Below the pieces are notes generated by a model, which worked only from the letters and a program-made list of their open reading frames with translations, made no database searches and had not been told where the DNA came from. A stretch of 56,963 nt of DNA. Origin: Candidatus Rifleibacteriota bacterium. GTDB lineage: Bacteria; Muiribacteriota; Ozemobacteria; Ozemobacterales; Ozemobacteraceae. The position numbers were made by a program, and so were the translations under genes. The stretch spans positions 1 to 56,963 of the forward strand of contig JAAYNI010000038.1 of assembly GCA_012520995.1 (NCBI GenBank), read 5' to 3'. This document shows, piece after piece, positions 27,093 through 35,581 of this stretch; position 1 is the first letter of the stretch; each line of letters opens with the position of its first letter.

Positions 27093-27674
27093 ATGTTCCG
27101 AATATCGAATAAAATAACTTTGGCAACAACCTTCTTGCTTGCCTTCTCGATTATATTTACCCCTTTTTCTTACGAGCTTTACGCTCAGAAGGTGTAGGCG
27201 GTCCTGTAAAAAAATATCTCGGTGACACTGATGTCCTGAAACATGCATATGATACATTAGCAGAGTCATATGGTGAAGATTATGCAAAGAAATTGATGAA
27301 AGACAAGTATATAGATAGAAGGAGCTATTGTAAGTCTTGGAGCCATCCCCTTAAAAAAAGCTGAAAGCCTCCTATATCATGAGAAATCACCTGTCAAGGA
27401 CTACATGCCCCCTATAAAACCCAGCACAATAATAATTGGTGGTTACAGCAAAGCTCCAGGAGCAATAGCTGGAATGGATGGTGTCGTAGGACCCCATGGA
27501 GTCGTTAACAACGCCATCAAAGATGCCATAGGACTTCCTCGTGGCACAGAAAAACCATATAGTGGCACAGCAGCAACCACAACTACCTACGTACCCCATG
27601 TGAACAACTTAGGCAGCGAGAACTACAGATATAATGGACCTCCTCTGGAAGCAATTCCCAGAAGAAGAAGATAA
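27093..27674 (+). pseudogene. Frameshifted exported protein gene with related leader
   Basis: The ATG at 27093 follows GGAGG and opens a signal peptide (MFRISNKITLATTFLLAFSI, ending ELYAQ). The frame stops at 27195. An uninterrupted reading continues in another frame from 27188 (EGVGGPVKKYLGDTDVLKHA to KKLMKDKYIDR), then returns to the first frame near 27315 (IEGAIVSLGAIPLKKAESLL) and runs to the stop at 27672 through a Pro/Gly/Thr-rich tail ending IPRRRR. Two compensating frameshifts best fit a decayed gene, originally about 190 codons. A terminator follows. The original function is unknown. Confidence 0.7.
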
Positions 27675-27718
27675 TTTTTAAGTCAGAATAAAGTAAATCT
27701 TAGGCTTGCCTGAAAATC

Positions 27719-27764
27719 AAAAGCTGCGGTTTGGAGTAAATTTTCAACCGCAGCTTTTATTTTT
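27719..27764 (+). terminator. Terminator after the frameshifted gene
   Basis: An 11-bp stem (AAGCTGCGGTT / AACCGCAGCTT) with a 14-nt loop and a following TTATTTTT tract. Confidence 0.8.
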
Positions 27765-28130
27765 AGGAGAATACAAGTGTTTTATTTTCTCTAAATGTTT
27801 ACTGTCAAGTGCATTTATTTGAAGTTTTCTTCTCTGTTTTTCAAATTTTAAAGTTTCGATTATTTATGAGCTTCTTAAAGCAGTCGTTGGCTATAATGCT
27901 GAGTTGAAAGGTATTTCACTACCCCCCGCCCCCCCTACACCCTACTCCCTGCTTTTAAGCTATGCTTAAAATCCCATCTGTGTAATCTGTCCACAGATTA
28001 CTCCTTGGCCCTTTATTTTATGGTGTACACCTTGACACTTGGCACTTAAATCCGTAAAATTATCATGGATTGTAAATAACAATATAAACCAATAAGAGAC
28101 GACAAGTTGTGCGATAAGGAGTATAAGAGT
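27765..28130. other. Non-coding spacer with repeats
   Basis: No convincing gene. It holds a C-rich period-7 array (27919-27951), a hairpin TTTTAAGC-TAT-GCTTAAAA (27953-27971), the palindrome TAATCTGT-CC-ACAGATTA (27983-28000) within a 'CATCTGTGTAATCTGT' phrase seen elsewhere in the window, and a TATAAT at about 27892. The Shine-Dalgarno sequence of the next gene is at 28116-28120. Confidence 0.6.
27919..27951. repeat. Period-7 C-rich tandem repeat
   Basis: Degenerate heptamers of the type CCCTACT/CCCTACA, preceded by long C runs. The complementary strand has regularly spaced G runs and could form a G-quadruplex. The same heptamer type occurs at 39421-39462, 40284-40320 and 48690-48739. Confidence 0.75.
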
Positions 28131-30638
28131 ATGAGACAACGACATATGCTACTTGTGCTGGCATCTTTTTTACTGATGCTAAGCCTGACTTCGTCGCTTT
28201 GGGCATCAAATAAAAATTGGCCTGTAAAAGTGACCTTTATCAATGTTGACCAGGGAGAGTCCACTTTAATCAGAACTCCCCAAAAGACTATACTTATAGA
28301 TGCTGGCGATGATACCAAAGATGCAGCCGTCACCTATATAATACCTTACTTGAAAAAAGAAGGTATTAAGCAGATAGACCAAGCTATAATAACCCACCCC
28401 CACAGAGACCACTTCGGCGGTTTTTTGGAACTTATCAAACAATATGATGTTAAAGAAGTTATCTATTCAGAAGATAACAAAATGGATCCTGAAACCGGCA
28501 AAAAAGCTTCAGCTGACGCGCTCTTTTATAACCAGCTGAAAGATCTCATAAAATCCAAAAACATACCTTATCGCCAAGCAAAGCTCGGTGAGTTTCTTGA
28601 TTGGGGAAAAGGCGTAAAAGCAGAAGTATTGTCATGCGATCAGCCAGCTATTTATGAAGGCGTTAAAACCGTTAATCCTAATGAGCTTTCTATAGTCATT
28701 AAAATGACTTTTGGCAAAATCAGCTACCTTTTCACTGGTGACGCAGAGAAAAAAGCTGAATCTTTAATGATCGAAAAATACGGAAGCAAATTAGCTTCTA
28801 CAGTTCTTCAAGCTGGTCACCACGGCAGCAATACCTCCTCAAGCCATGCTTTCATGGATATGGTACGCCCTGCTTACGGCATCATCAGCTGCGGTAGAAG
28901 AAATCAGTTCAAGCACCCTTCACAATCAACATTAGATATTTACAAATACTACAACATGAAGATCTTCAGAACCGATGAAGACAACACCATCGAAAGCTAT
29001 ACAGATGGCAAAAATATTGTCTTTGTTACAGAATCTTCACCCATAGAAATAACCCAGCCTCCTCAAGTAATATCTATTTCTCCAACATCCGCTACAGTAG
29101 CATGGAAAACAAATCGTGAAGCCACTTCGGCTGTCTACTATAATCTAAATGGCAAACAGGTAGCCAAAACATTTGATAATGCTACTAAGAATCATATTGT
29201 AACTCTGACAGGTCTTTCTCCTGAAAAAACATATAAATTCACAGTTGTATCAACTGACCCCAGAGAAAAAACAGATAAAGCTCAAGCCACAGGCTCTCTT
29301 ACAACGCCAAAAGGCTCAGCTGCCAGTGCTGTTATAGCCGGCATTCAACCCAATTCCATGCCGATTTATATGAAGCAAGCATTCAAGATTTCTGTTCCGG
29401 TAACAAATAAAGGCAATGCAGCAGCCACCGGTTTGACACTGACTCTCTATCACTCAGCAATAGACAGCACAAATCAGCTCGGCACCGCCAAGCTGCAAAG
29501 CATTGCTGCAGGCAAAAGCCTAAATGCTGTATTCGAAGCATCCTTTGATTGGCTTGGTTCTTTTGACCTGATAGCTGTCTTGAAAAAAGGCAATCAAATA
29601 GTTGATACCACCTCTCTCTCTATAGCTGTAAAACCTAAGATAATTCTGGTTGATGCCTCTCACGGAAATATAGATTACTTCACTGGCAACTTTGCCGGAT
29701 TCAAGATGGATCTTTTCCAAACTCTTGGTTTCCAGCTCTCAAGTATTTCTAAGCCTATAACCTATGAATTCATCAAAGACGCTTTCGTAGTAATGATTCC
29801 AAGTCCTAGAAAAGAATTTGCAAGCACTGAAATAACCGCTTTGAGCAAGTATGTAAAAGAAGGCGGCTCAGTCATGATGTTCAGCATGTCGGACTATAAG
29901 AACCTTTCGAATCCGCAGATTCTGAATAAGGTTTTGCAAGGCATAGGAAGCACCATGAGGTTCAATGACGACCAAGTCTGCGATCCTAAGAACAACATTG
30001 GTCCCCATTACAGATTCTTTGTAACTCACTTCCCATCTCCGGCTGTCACAGGCAGCAAAGTCAAAAAGCTTCTTATGCTTAGTTCCTCCTCTTTGCTTAA
30101 CTCCCAGATGAAACCTATGAAAAACACCAAAAAGGTGAAACTGGTTGCTTGTGCAGGAGCAGGCGCCTACAACTTAGACAGCGACGGAAACGCAGACGCT
30201 GTATTTTATCCCAAATCGGAAACCTCTCTGATTCCTGTAATTGCCGTTGAAGACACAGGAGCCGGCAGAATAGCCTGCTATGGCGAAGCTCTCTATCACG
30301 ACAAATGGTATGCAGACAGTTCTTCCAACAAATCGCTTGATACCAATCATATCAACAGAGCTATCACTCTGTGGCTCAGCTATGCACGAAGAAGAGAAAT
30401 CAGCGATATTATGGAAAGATTGGCGGCCTTGGACAACGAAAGAGATCTCACAGTCAAAGCTGACCGATATAAAGAAGCTTCTGCAGAAATCTTTGAAAAA
30501 ATCAACACCGCTTCCGTGCGTAATGATATCATTGAAGCAATACGTTATGAAGCCGCATTCCATGCAAGTGAATCTGTGACTTCGCTTCTTGAAGACTTAG
30601 AATCGATAGTTAGATTCGATGAGCTTCATAGATACTGA
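28131..30638 (+). CDS. Secreted ComEC-like MBL-fold protein with FN3 and accessory domains
   Basis: 835 aa from ATG 28131 (AAGGAG 9 nt upstream); an in-frame TTG at 28107 is less likely. A signal peptide (about residues 1-24) leads to a ComEC/Rec2-type metallo-beta-lactamase domain: FINVDQGESTLIRTPQ, LIDAGDD, ITHPHRDHFGG (about residues 86-96), LFTGDAE and LQAGHHGSNTSSSH. An FN3 domain follows (about 307-393; PTSATVAWKTN, GLSPEKTYKFTVVSTDP), then a CARDB/adhesion-like beta domain (about 407-500), then a domain resembling a glutamine-amidotransferase-like fold (about 502-627; YVKEGGSVMMFS) and a helical C-terminus. The metal ligands appear intact. It lacks the ComEC membrane channel, so it is not a DNA-uptake pore; it may be an extracellular nuclease or phosphodiesterase. 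Confidence 0.85.
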   Translation: MRQRHMLLVLASFLLMLSLTSSLWASNKNWPVKVTFINVDQGESTLIRTPQKTILIDAGDDTKDAAVTYIIPYLKKEGIKQIDQAIITHPHRDHFGGFLELIKQYDVKEVIYSEDNKMDPETGKKASADALFYNQLKDLIKSKNIPYRQAKLGEFLDWGKGVKAEVLSCDQPAIYEGVKTVNPNELSIVIKMTFGKISYLFTGDAEKKAESLMIEKYGSKLASTVLQAGHHGSNTSSSHAFMDMVRPAYGIISCGRRNQFKHPSQSTLDIYKYYNMKIFRTDEDNTIESYTDGKNIVFVTESSPIEITQPPQVISISPTSATVAWKTNREATSAVYYNLNGKQVAKTFDNATKNHIVTLTGLSPEKTYKFTVVSTDPREKTDKAQATGSLTTPKGSAASAVIAGIQPNSMPIYMKQAFKISVPVTNKGNAAATGLTLTLYHSAIDSTNQLGTAKLQSIAAGKSLNAVFEASFDWLGSFDLIAVLKKGNQIVDTTSLSIAVKPKIILVDASHGNIDYFTGNFAGFKMDLFQTLGFQLSSISKPITYEFIKDAFVVMIPSPRKEFASTEITALSKYVKEGGSVMMFSMSDYKNLSNPQILNKVLQGIGSTMRFNDDQVCDPKNNIGPHYRFFVTHFPSPAVTGSKVKKLLMLSSSSLLNSQMKPMKNTKKVKLVACAGAGAYNLDSDGNADAVFYPKSETSLIPVIAVEDTGAGRIACYGEALYHDKWYADSSSNKSLDTNHINRAITLWLSYARRREISDIMERLAALDNERDLTVKADRYKEASAEIFEKINTASVRNDIIEAIRYEAAFHASESVTSLLEDLESIVRFDELHRY

Positions 30639-30650
30639 TAAACCTGAATA

Positions 30651-30684
30651 AAAAAAAGCCCCGCTTTTGCGGGGCTTTTTTTTA
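30651..30684. terminator. Strong terminator, probably bidirectional
   Basis: GCCCCGC-TTTT-GCGGGGC flanked by A and T runs on both sides. It ends the MBL/FN3 gene and could also stop transcription of the converging DUF1232 gene, though about 175 bp from it. Confidence 0.92.
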
Positions 30685-30857
30685 TTGCTAATGAGCGCAT
30701 ACATACCTATCCACAAATTGTTAGAAAGGCTGGATAGCAGGAGGCAAATAGCAGGCAGAGAAGCACCGAACTTAATAATGTAGAGTTTGGAAATATAAGG
30801 CAAAGTTCAGTTTTGAGTTCTAAAGAATTCTACTGTCCACGCTTCACAGAGCACTGT

Positions 30858-31142
30858 CTACTGTTTTTCAGGTGTTTCGGTATCCTCTGGCAGTTCCTTT
30901 CCTGTTATGATAGAGAACTCCTGCTTGAAAAGCCACAGAACAAAAGCCGTTACACTTGCGTCATCAAGGATCCCAACAAATGGCAAGGCGTCCGGGATTA
31001 AATCTACAGGCATAATCCAATAAATAAATAGAATTATTAAATAAATAAAAACTCTGATCATGGAAAAAACTTTTCTTCTAGTCATATTTTTCCTTTTCTC
31101 TGCGGCTTCTGCCTTTTCTTCTAATTTAGATTTTTTTACCAT
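30858..31142 (-). CDS. DUF1232 (YkvA-like) small membrane protein
   Basis: 94 aa. The central segment, about residues 28-65, holds the DUF1232 signature IYWIMPVDLIPDALPFVGILDD inside a hydrophobic helix; a basic N-terminus precedes it. Family members are small inner-membrane proteins of unknown function. There is no Shine-Dalgarno sequence; TAAAAT lies 8 nt upstream of the ATG. It stands alone and converges with the MBL/FN3 gene. Confidence 0.85.
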   Translation of the reverse strand: MVKKSKLEEKAEAAEKRKNMTRRKVFSMIRVFIYLIILFIYWIMPVDLIPDALPFVGILDDASVTAFVLWLFKQEFSIITGKELPEDTETPEKQ

Positions 31143-31413
31143 ATAAAAACATTTTACATTGTATAACAGCTGGTTATAAGATCTAAATGTTTTATATTAC
31201 ACACTCCTTTATCTTTTATCATGTTTTACTCTAAATACTAAGTAATTTCACTTATTCCTCAGCATCTTAAAGCAACTATTTGACTTTATCCACTGTCCGC
31301 TCTGTGAGGTTGCAATATAGATAGCATGAAGATATTGTTTGCCTTGGATGTGAAGAAACAAGTAATTTCTAGATGTTAAACACCACTTTAAGCTAAGATT
31401 TATAGATTATCAT
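31143..31413. other. Divergent spacer between DUF1232 gene and amidase
   Basis: I see no gene here. It carries the minus-strand -10 box of the DUF1232 gene (31151-31156) and a faint period-7 phrase around 31289-31305 (CACTGTCCGCTCTGTGAGG). Confidence 0.5.
31151..31156 (-). promoter_or_regulatory. -10 box for probable leaderless DUF1232 mRNA
   Basis: TAAAAT on the minus strand, 8 nt before the ATG at 31142. A weak -35 match (TTATAA) lies 17 bp further upstream. Confidence 0.45.
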
Positions 31414-31442
31414 TTCAAATTTACTCCAAATCTTGATATAAT
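31414..31442 (+). promoter_or_regulatory. Promoter for the amidase gene, probably leaderless
   Basis: TTCAAA (31414-31419), 17-bp spacer, consensus TATAAT (31437-31442), then 8 nt to the ATG at 31451. There is no room for a normal ribosome binding site. Confidence 0.6.
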
Positions 31443-31450
31443 ATCAGGCA

Positions 31451-32881
31451 ATGTTCACATCAAATAACAGACTATTCTCTTCATCTATTACAGCCATCTT
31501 CTTCTTGGCAGCTTTTCTGTTCCCCGTCAATCTCTTTTCGCAAGAGAAATCCTCAATAACTGACATAAGACTTTGGGAATCCGCTACAGAAGCCACAATT
31601 ATAATAGAGCTGACAAATTCTGTAAAACTCTCAGAACTTAAAGATCTTAAAGGCAGAAGATCTTTTTTTGATATAGAAGAAGCAACTTTTAAAGCTAAAA
31701 TCAAGCAATTTGATCTGAAGAGCAAGTTTCTGGAATATATACAATTTGAAGATCTATCCAAATTTGACAAAGTCAGAGTCACCTTTAAACTCCCAAGAGG
31801 CATAAGGTCTCAAATTTTCATGCTTCCTAAGAATGAGCATAAAAAAGAACGAATTATAGTTTTTCTCAGACACCCCAAAGACCTCTTAAACCAAAAAGCG
31901 GAAAAAGAATTAGAAGAAGTCCGCAAATTAAAAGCTCTTGGAAAGAAGATAATCGTAATAGATCCTGGTCACGGCGGAGAAGACCCAGGTACATCCGGAA
32001 ACGGCGTTGTAGAAAAAAAATATGTATTATCTGTTGCCCATCTTCTAAAAGCATATATAGACCGAGACAGCCGTTTTCAAGCTTTTCTGACCAGAGACGG
32101 CGACTATATTATACCTCTAGAGGGCAGAAGACAAATAGCTGAAAAGCTTCAAGCAGACGCTTTTGTCAGTCTCCATGTTAACTCTATTAACGCAAAATCT
32201 GTCAACGGTTTTGAAGTCTATTATGAATCCACAGAAGGCGCAAAAAATGAAGCAGCTCGCCTAGTTGCAGAGATGGAAAACAAAGATGAGTTTGCCGATT
32301 TAGCCGCTTCAGATACCGAATCAGATAGCGATTCTGAAGAAAAGAAATCCATGACCAAAACACAGACGGACGAAGAAAAAAAGAAGCTATTAGAGAAACA
32401 AGCTCAAAACATTCACAGAAGCAGACTATTAGCTGAAGCTCTCGAAAAGAGCATGCGAGATGCCAAGTTTGGAATTAAGTCAAGAGGAGTTAAAAGAGAA
32501 GGCTTTAAGGTTCTGCACTCTCTGGAAATGCCTTCAGCTTTACTAGAATTAGGTTTCATCTCTAACCAGACTGAAGCCAAAGTTTTAAATCTTTACGCAA
32601 CCAAGACCAAAATAGCCCACTCTATCTACCAAGGTCTTGCAGACTTCTTATCAGCTCCTGCAAATGAAAAGTTGGATACAGCCTATCTCAATTACATGAA
32701 AAAAAATTTGCCTAACCTTTCTGCTGCAAAAAAAGAAAAAACTCACATAGTAGCAGCAGGAGAAAATTTATCTACAATTGCTCTAAAATATAATGTATCA
32801 TTATCTCAGCTTTTAAAACGCAATGATCTCGGGATGAAATCAATAATAAGACCGGGACAGACAATAATAATACCCGAATAA
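31451..32881 (+). CDS. N-acetylmuramoyl-L-alanine amidase (AMIN, Amidase_3, LysM)
   Basis: 476-aa periplasmic cell-wall hydrolase of the AmiC type. It has a signal peptide (about 1-30, ending LFSQ), an AMIN domain (about 35-140) that targets peptidoglycan, and an Amidase_3 zinc domain from about 165: [12 protein letters not shown] (zinc His about 174), VVEKKY (Glu), SLHVNS (His) and LLELGFISN (catalytic Glu). A LysM domain closes the protein (about 432-476, [19 protein letters not shown]). An acidic insert of about 50 residues inside the catalytic domain ([16 protein letters not shown] region) matches where regulatory blocking helices sit in division amidases. The chemoreceptor gene follows 5 nt after its stop codon, so both are on one mRNA. 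Confidence 0.95.
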   Translation: MFTSNNRLFSSSITAIFFLAAFLFPVNLFSQEKSSITDIRLWESATEATIIIELTNSVKLSELKDLKGRRSFFDIEEATFKAKIKQFDLKSKFLEYIQFEDLSKFDKVRVTFKLPRGIRSQIFMLPKNEHKKERIIVFLRHPKDLLNQKAEKELEEVRKLKALGKKIIVIDPGHGGEDPGTSGNGVVEKKYVLSVAHLLKAYIDRDSRFQAFLTRDGDYIIPLEGRRQIAEKLQADAFVSLHVNSINAKSVNGFEVYYESTEGAKNEAARLVAEMENKDEFADLAASDTESDSDSEEKKSMTKTQTDEEKKKLLEKQAQNIHRSRLLAEALEKSMRDAKFGIKSRGVKREGFKVLHSLEMPSALLELGFISNQTEAKVLNLYATKTKIAHSIYQGLADFLSAPANEKLDTAYLNYMKKNLPNLSAAKKEKTHIVAAGENLSTIALKYNVSLSQLLKRNDLGMKSIIRPGQTIIIPE

Positions 32882-32886
32882 GGAAA

Positions 32887-35157
32887 ATGGTTCACTTGGA
32901 CTATTTAAAAAGTTTCAAAATACGCACCAGACTTTTTTTGACCCTGTTCATACTCTCCTTGGGTTTTCTGATCATAACTCTATTTGCATCAATAAATATA
33001 AAGCAGGCTTCTAAAAATCAGATTCCTCTTCAGCTTTGCACTATAATTCATGAAAAAGCCAGAAACATAGATCTGACTATAAAACATTATAAGTTTTTAG
33101 GCAAAGTCTTGGCTAACCAGAATACCACTAAAAAGGTTCTGAGCGACTTTTTGCAAAACAAACCTGAAGCTATCGCAAATATCAACAAAGTCCTTCTGGC
33201 GGACTTTTTTGCTCCTATGATGGCATCAGACAACAGCATTACGCAAAATCTTCTCGTAGAAGTCTCTCTTTTTACTCCCCAGATGAAAAATGTCCTTTCT
33301 GTCAGATCTGACGGAAAAGCAAAGGACAATTCCACTTCCCCTCCCCCATTTGTTGACAGCATTCATCTTCTTTTCAAGGATAAAATAACAGAAACAACCA
33401 ATCCAACTCTTTCTGATGTTTATTATCAACCTGTCATCACAGGTAATAATACCCAACAAGACAGGGTCGCCTATGTTTTAGCTCCTGTTTTATCAGGAGG
33501 CGAACATATAGGTTTTGTTTCGTTAACCCTATGGCTGGAAAACATAATCGAAGAGGATTGGATCCAATCTGACATGCTTGACGGCAAAATCTATATGGTA
33601 TCAGCAAGTGTGAGCACGACTGCTCAATTCATAGGACACGAAAAAGAAGAATATATTTTAAATCCCAATATCACTCTATTCACCTATGACGATCCTTCAT
33701 TTGGAATTCAAGATTACGCCCAAAACATATTAGGTATTAAACAAAACGCTGACGGAACCGTAAGCAGAGGGGCAAGAATCATGTATTTTTCCTACCTCAC
33801 CCCTCCCAGAGACGGCCTGCTTTTAATTTCTGAGCCCATTACCGAATCAGATTGGATTCTATATGCTCTGATAGATACAGCAACTATTTTAATGCCTCTA
33901 AACAGCGTTCAGAATATTTCAATGATACTTAACATAGTCGGGCTTTTCTCTCTGACAATAGTAGCCTTAATAGTCATTAATAGTGTTGTAGTTCAGCTTA
34001 AAGGTGTTTCAAGCGGACTTGAGGAAATGTCCAGAGGCCGCGGCGACTTGACAAAACGTCTTTCTGTTAACAGCCAAGATGAGGTTGCCGAAGTTTCGGA
34101 AAGATTCAATCGCTTCATTGCCTATATACAAAAACTTCTTTTGCAACTTCAAGACGTTATCAACCGTCTCGGGCAAATGTCCGCGAATATATCAAATCTT
34201 ACCCTGCAATCCAACGACTCAATTCAAAATATTTTTGGAAATACTCAACGAATAACAAAAGCCACAAAAGAATCCTCAAATGCTTTAGAAACCACAGCTG
34301 CCGCAACCGAAGAAATCTCTGCCAATGCTCAGCTGGTAGCAAAACGCTCTGGAAAAGCCTATGAAAAGTCTGTTCAAAACAGATTGAAAGCCACGCAAGG
34401 CACCGAATCGGTAAGAAATGTCGCCACTACTGTAAAAGAAATTGAGAGAGCTGTAAGAGATTCATCAAAAGTTCTTGAAGAACTGAAAACCCAGTCCAGA
34501 CGTATTGGCAAAATAGTAATCACTATTACTACTATAGCAAGACAAACCAACCTATTGGCTCTGAACGCTTCTATTGAAGCAGCCAGAGCAGGTGAGCAAG
34601 GACAAGGATTTGTAGTTGTTGCCGAGAACGTTAAGGTTTTAGCTGAACAAAGTGCAAACGCAGCGGAAGAAATTGGCCAGCTCATAGGCGAAATACAAGA
34701 CAAAACAACCTTGGCTGTCAGGGAAATGACTCTAAGCCGTGAAAAGGTAGAAGAAGGAGTTGCTATAATAAACCAAGCAGGTGAATATCTTGACGAAATA
34801 GGAATAGCTTCTGAAAGCGTCAATATTCAGCTCCAAGATATAAGCAAATCCTCCGCTGAGCAGAGTAAAAATATAGAGTCTATAAGCCAGCTCATAGAAG
34901 AACTTTCCATAACAACCAAGTCAACAACTCAGGAAGTAGACGATGTTCTGCACTCTTTACGCCTCCAAAGAGATTCTATACAAGAGATTACAAAAGTCAC
35001 CAGGCACCTCACCATGGTTTCAGATGAAATGACTAAGATGCTCACTCACTTTGTCATAGAGCAAAAATCGGAATATGAAAAACAGGCGGAAATACAAAAA
35101 TCAGAAGAATCGCAAGACAACTCCGCTACCCAAAAAAGTCCAAACTCGGATTCATAA
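32887..35157 (+). CDS. Methyl-accepting chemotaxis protein
   Basis: 756-aa transmembrane chemoreceptor. TM1 lies at about residues 14-36 and TM2 at about 341-368, enclosing an about 300-residue periplasmic ligand-binding region of dCache-like size. A HAMP domain follows ([20 protein letters not shown]), then a long helical signalling domain with the conserved hairpin tip [20 protein letters not shown] and [20 protein letters not shown]. The C-terminus is Gln/Ser/Asn-rich with no CheR-binding pentapeptide that I recognise. AAGGAAA overlapping the amidase stop codon serves as ribosome binding site. No other che gene is in the window. It is also followed within about 60 nt by oraS, so an amino-acid ligand is a reasonable guess. 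Confidence 0.95.
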   Translation: MVHLDYLKSFKIRTRLFLTLFILSLGFLIITLFASINIKQASKNQIPLQLCTIIHEKARNIDLTIKHYKFLGKVLANQNTTKKVLSDFLQNKPEAIANINKVLLADFFAPMMASDNSITQNLLVEVSLFTPQMKNVLSVRSDGKAKDNSTSPPPFVDSIHLLFKDKITETTNPTLSDVYYQPVITGNNTQQDRVAYVLAPVLSGGEHIGFVSLTLWLENIIEEDWIQSDMLDGKIYMVSASVSTTAQFIGHEKEEYILNPNITLFTYDDPSFGIQDYAQNILGIKQNADGTVSRGARIMYFSYLTPPRDGLLLISEPITESDWILYALIDTATILMPLNSVQNISMILNIVGLFSLTIVALIVINSVVVQLKGVSSGLEEMSRGRGDLTKRLSVNSQDEVAEVSERFNRFIAYIQKLLLQLQDVINRLGQMSANISNLTLQSNDSIQNIFGNTQRITKATKESSNALETTAAATEEISANAQLVAKRSGKAYEKSVQNRLKATQGTESVRNVATTVKEIERAVRDSSKVLEELKTQSRRIGKIVITITTIARQTNLLALNASIEAARAGEQGQGFVVVAENVKVLAEQSANAAEEIGQLIGEIQDKTTLAVREMTLSREKVEEGVAIINQAGEYLDEIGIASESVNIQLQDISKSSAEQSKNIESISQLIEELSITTKSTTQEVDDVLHSLRLQRDSIQEITKVTRHLTMVSDEMTKMLTHFVIEQKSEYEKQAEIQKSEESQDNSATQKSPNSDS

Positions 35158-35217
35158 TATGGAGAAACAAAAAAACATAACTTGTTTATAAAATATTTAG
35201 GTGAAAGGAATTATTTT

Positions 35218-35580
35218 ATGCAGGATGCAAGAATTGCAAAATTCGAAAAACGCCGTGCCGAATTGTCACAGCTAAACGATCAGCAACTCAAAACCCTATT
35301 CTGGGAACTTTGTGACAAGATCGTTGAACCTATGCTGGAGTATGGCAAAAACTACACATCTCCTTCAATCGAACGCTCAGTTCTCCACAGAATGGGCTTA
35401 AATACTGCTGTTTCAAAAGAGCTGGTTTCAAAAATTACTGAAGCAGGTCTTTTAGGCAAGGGAGCCGGCAATATATTGCTCAAATACTCACAAAAACATT
35501 CTCTTTCTCTTCCTGAAGCGGCTGCGGCTTTAATCAAAACTCCAGAAGCCATGAATACCCTCTTTAAGAAGGAGAACTGA
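35218..35580 (+). CDS. oraS: D-ornithine 4,5-aminomutase, small subunit OraS
   Basis: 120 aa from ATG 35218 (AAAGGA upstream; an in-frame TTG at 35182 is less likely). The size and sequence (KRRAELSQLNDQQLKTLFWE, SPSIERSVLHRMGL, GKGAGNILL) match the alpha/S subunit that partners OraE. It is required for the enzyme that turns D-ornithine into 2,4-diaminopentanoate in ornithine fermentation. It ends 1 nt before oraE begins. Confidence 0.93.
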   Translation: MQDARIAKFEKRRAELSQLNDQQLKTLFWELCDKIVEPMLEYGKNYTSPSIERSVLHRMGLNTAVSKELVSKITEAGLLGKGAGNILLKYSQKHSLSLPEAAAALIKTPEAMNTLFKKEN

Positions 35581-35581
35581 C

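Noticed and set aside
27093-27674. Programmed ribosomal frameshifting
   Set aside because: No slippery heptamer with downstream structure is evident at either shift, and two shifts are needed. Gene decay or sequencing error is simpler.
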